From: RGIG1995 sp045658315
GTDB lineage: Bacteria > Bacillota > Clostridia > Oscillospirales > CAG-272
Length of the DNA: 5,791 nucleotides
Assembly (NCBI GenBank): GCA_045658315.1
Contig: JAZOUV010000002.1
Location: 1 to 5,791 of the forward strand
Reading direction: 5' to 3'
Position 1 is the first letter of the stretch, and each line of letters begins with the position of its first letter. Shown in pieces: positions 4,752 to 5,791 of the stretch. A program made the translations under genes and the position numbers. Under the pieces are notes generated by a model. It ran no database searches and was not told the DNA's origin. It saw only the letters and a list, made by a program, of their open reading frames with translations.

Positions 4752-5365
4752 AAACAAATATATTCATTATAATACTCATTTTGCTTTGCTCTTGTAACTC
4801 TCAAAAACCAATCGCAACAGCACACATTGAACGGATTGAGGAGCGATTGAAACCCATAGCCATTGGCGCAGACACAATAGAGATTACACTCTCTCACACG
4901 GATAATTATCGGCTCACGGAGAATAATATCTCACACGGAACGCACGGAATACACAGAATACGCCGTGCTCCGCCGGCTGATAATAGTATTATAAACGATT
5001 TCGAGCAAAGCAAGAAATCAAATTTTATCGCCAAAGGCTCAAAGACCGTTGGTTCCGTGGATTCCGTGAATTCTGTGAGAGAAAAAAACTCCGTGAGAAA
5101 CAAAAACTCTGTGAGAGTGAAATCAACAAGAGCCATCAACATCCAACAAACAAAAACCGACACCACACAAACCCTACGCATCACCCTACGACCCGACACG
5201 GTATATCTACCCTACACCCACCACATTCGCTCTGACACAATCGTAGTGCCTGACCGCATCTGCAAAACGAAATTGCAGAAAACGCAAACCGCAAATGTGC
5301 TATTAATATTGATTATAATTGTTGCAACTATTATATTTTTCTTAAAAAACAAGATAACAAGATAA
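4748..5365 (+). CDS. Candidate unimolecular spanin (N-terminal lipoprotein signal, C-terminal membrane segment)
   Basis: The 205-residue product begins with K2, a hydrophobic run (5-13) and the lipobox L-C-S-C, with C16 the likely lipidated residue. The rest is hydrophilic until a single strong membrane segment at about 183-199, followed by a short basic tail KNKITR. One end would sit in the outer membrane and the other in the inner membrane, the arrangement of unimolecular spanins such as phage T1 gp11, which disrupt the outer membrane after the wall is cut. The ATGA overlap with the endolysin supports this. T1 gp11 is about 131 residues; the additional length here corresponds to a low-complexity region (about 50-125) with SVD, SVN and SVR triplets encoded by 9-bp DNA repeats, followed by a beta-prone stretch (140-170). 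An inner-membrane-localised lipoprotein with a second anchor is an alternative. I recognise the topology, not the family. Confidence 0.72.
   Translation: MKTNIFIIILILLCSCNSQKPIATAHIERIEERLKPIAIGADTIEITLSHTDNYRLTENNISHGTHGIHRIRRAPPADNSIINDFEQSKKSNFIAKGSKTVGSVDSVNSVREKNSVRNKNSVRVKSTRAINIQQTKTDTTQTLRITLRPDTVYLPYTHHIRSDTIVVPDRICKTKLQKTQTANVLLILIIIVATIIFFLKNKITR
4897..5113. repeat. Inverted 9-bp repeat clusters inside the spanin-like gene
   Basis: CACRGA occurs five times at 4897, 4915, 4934, 4943 and 4952, and its complement TCYGTG five times at 5054, 5063, 5072, 5090 and 5108. In the right cluster every spacing is 9 or 18 bases; the left cluster has 18, 19, 9 and 9. Because 9 is a multiple of three, the right cluster stays in frame and encodes repeated Ser-Val-x units. 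The two clusters could pair across the roughly 96 bases between them. It resembles a short palindromic repeat element accommodated within a coding sequence. Confidence 0.6.
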
Positions 5366-5396
5366 CACGAAAATTCTATTTAACTCTAATTAGATG

Positions 5397-5479
5397 TTTT
5401 TTAACGTAAATTACCATCAATTATCCATAAATTAAAAGAAATATTTATGGTTAAATTTACGAAAATTTACGTTTAAAAA
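5397..5479. repeat. Nested inverted repeats downstream of the lysis genes
   Basis: TTTTTTAACGTAAATT (5397-5412) is the inverse of AATTTACGTTTAAAAA (5464-5479) apart from one base, and within it CCATAAAT (5425-5432) is the exact inverse of ATTTATGG (5443-5450). AAATTTACG is also directly repeated at 5453-5461 and 5463-5471. It could be a weak terminator or attenuator between the lysis genes and the next gene, or a protein-binding site. No clear promoter for the next gene was found between 5366 and 5566. Confidence 0.5.
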
Positions 5480-5566
5480 GTAAATAAAAATTATGTTCTT
5501 ATGTTATTCTGTCTTTTAAAAACAAAACAAAATCCATTTATTAACCCTTAAAAAACTCAATCTATT

Positions 5567-5791
5567 ATGGCAAAATTCAATCTCGCCGCTCCATTCGAAG
5601 GAGTATCTGGCAAACTCGACAAAGACGACAACCTCGTATTCTCACAACGTTATGGTGCTACCCACGCTTGGGAGGTAGAACACTCGAAGAAAGACCCTAC
5701 CGCAGCTCAGCTCGCAGTGCGTGAACGCTTCGCTACCGCCACCTCGCAAGCCGCAGCCGACATGGCTGACCCCGAAAAGAAAGAGGAATGG
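5567..5791 (+). CDS. Conserved small Bacteroidetes protein of unknown function (C-terminus cut by window edge)
   Basis: Seventy-five residues are visible from the ATG at 5567 and the frame is open at the edge. The start MAKFNLAAPFEGVSGKL is followed by polar strands (YGATHAWEVEH, 29-39), DPTAAQLAVRERFATAT (44-60) and a DPEKKEEW helix (68-75). From memory this pattern (a start like MAK-x-N-L-x-A-P-x-x-x-x-S-G, then T-x-x-Q-x-x-x-R-x-x-F and D-P-E-K) is seen in small proteins of 100-130 residues from Bacteroidetes phage-like elements, with no known function. Codon use is richer in G+C than in the flanking spacer, with many GCC, CTC and ACC codons, consistent with a well-expressed gene. Its place after the lysis genes suggests the start of a structural or assembly block, which cannot be tested here. 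Confidence 0.75.
   Translation, partial: MAKFNLAAPFEGVSGKLDKDDNLVFSQRYGATHAWEVEHSKKDPTAAQLAVRERFATATSQAAADMADPEKKEEW

Noticed and set aside
4906..5199. Leftward open frame of 97 codons within the spanin-like gene
   Set aside because: Its Thr/Glu/Phe-rich repeats are the complement of the 9-bp repeats, whereas the plus-strand frame has a lipobox, a membrane segment and coupling to the amidase.

Overview
The window reads as part of a Mu-like transposable phage or prophage from a Bacteroidetes host, most likely Bacteroidales. Two things support the host: intergenic DNA is very AT-rich without clear Shine-Dalgarno sites, and several upstream regions carry the Bacteroidetes -7 box TAnnTTTG (520-527, 4110-4117, and 3997-4004 on the minus strand), once with a correctly spaced TTTG -33 box (496-499). 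Two things support the phage class: a leftward gene, cut by the left edge, that encodes a Mu Gam-type DNA-end-binding protein, and beside it a divergent gene for an S24/LexA-type self-cleaving repressor.

Layout. 1-448 (minus) is gam, apparently the first gene of a leftward early operon. 449-662 is the switch region, with an operator-like perfect palindrome over the -33 box of a rightward promoter and a possible leftward promoter further right, facing it. 663-1301 (plus) is the repressor. 1302-1668 has no convincing gene but holds nine copies of a 9-bp TGTCG-type repeat in two inverted clusters around an AT-rich core; they resemble transposase-binding end repeats. 1669-3467 (plus) is an AT-rich two-gene accessory unit: a NUMOD-like HNH endonuclease and a protein I do not recognise, closed by a strong bidirectional terminator. 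3548-3954 (minus) is a small lipoprotein gene with its own promoter, whose natural start is one base out of frame with its body at a run of seven A. 4053-4205 is a repeat-rich promoter and leader for the lysis genes. 4206-4751 is an amidase endolysin, and 4748-5365 overlaps it by ATGA and encodes a protein with a lipoprotein signal at one end and a membrane segment at the other, the topology of a unimolecular spanin. A rightward gene of a conserved small-protein type starts at 5567 and is cut by the right edge.

How it fits together. The repressor probably holds the leftward early operon (Gam and, beyond the window, presumably transposition genes) silent until DNA damage triggers its cleavage. 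The rightward lysis operon has a -7 box but repeats in place of a -33 box, which suggests an activator-dependent late promoter. The amidase and spanin-like protein would open the wall and the outer membrane. The HNH unit and the lipoprotein look like passenger genes. It cannot be settled from this window whether the TGTCG clusters are genuine element ends, which would make 1302-1520 a junction, or an internal control site.
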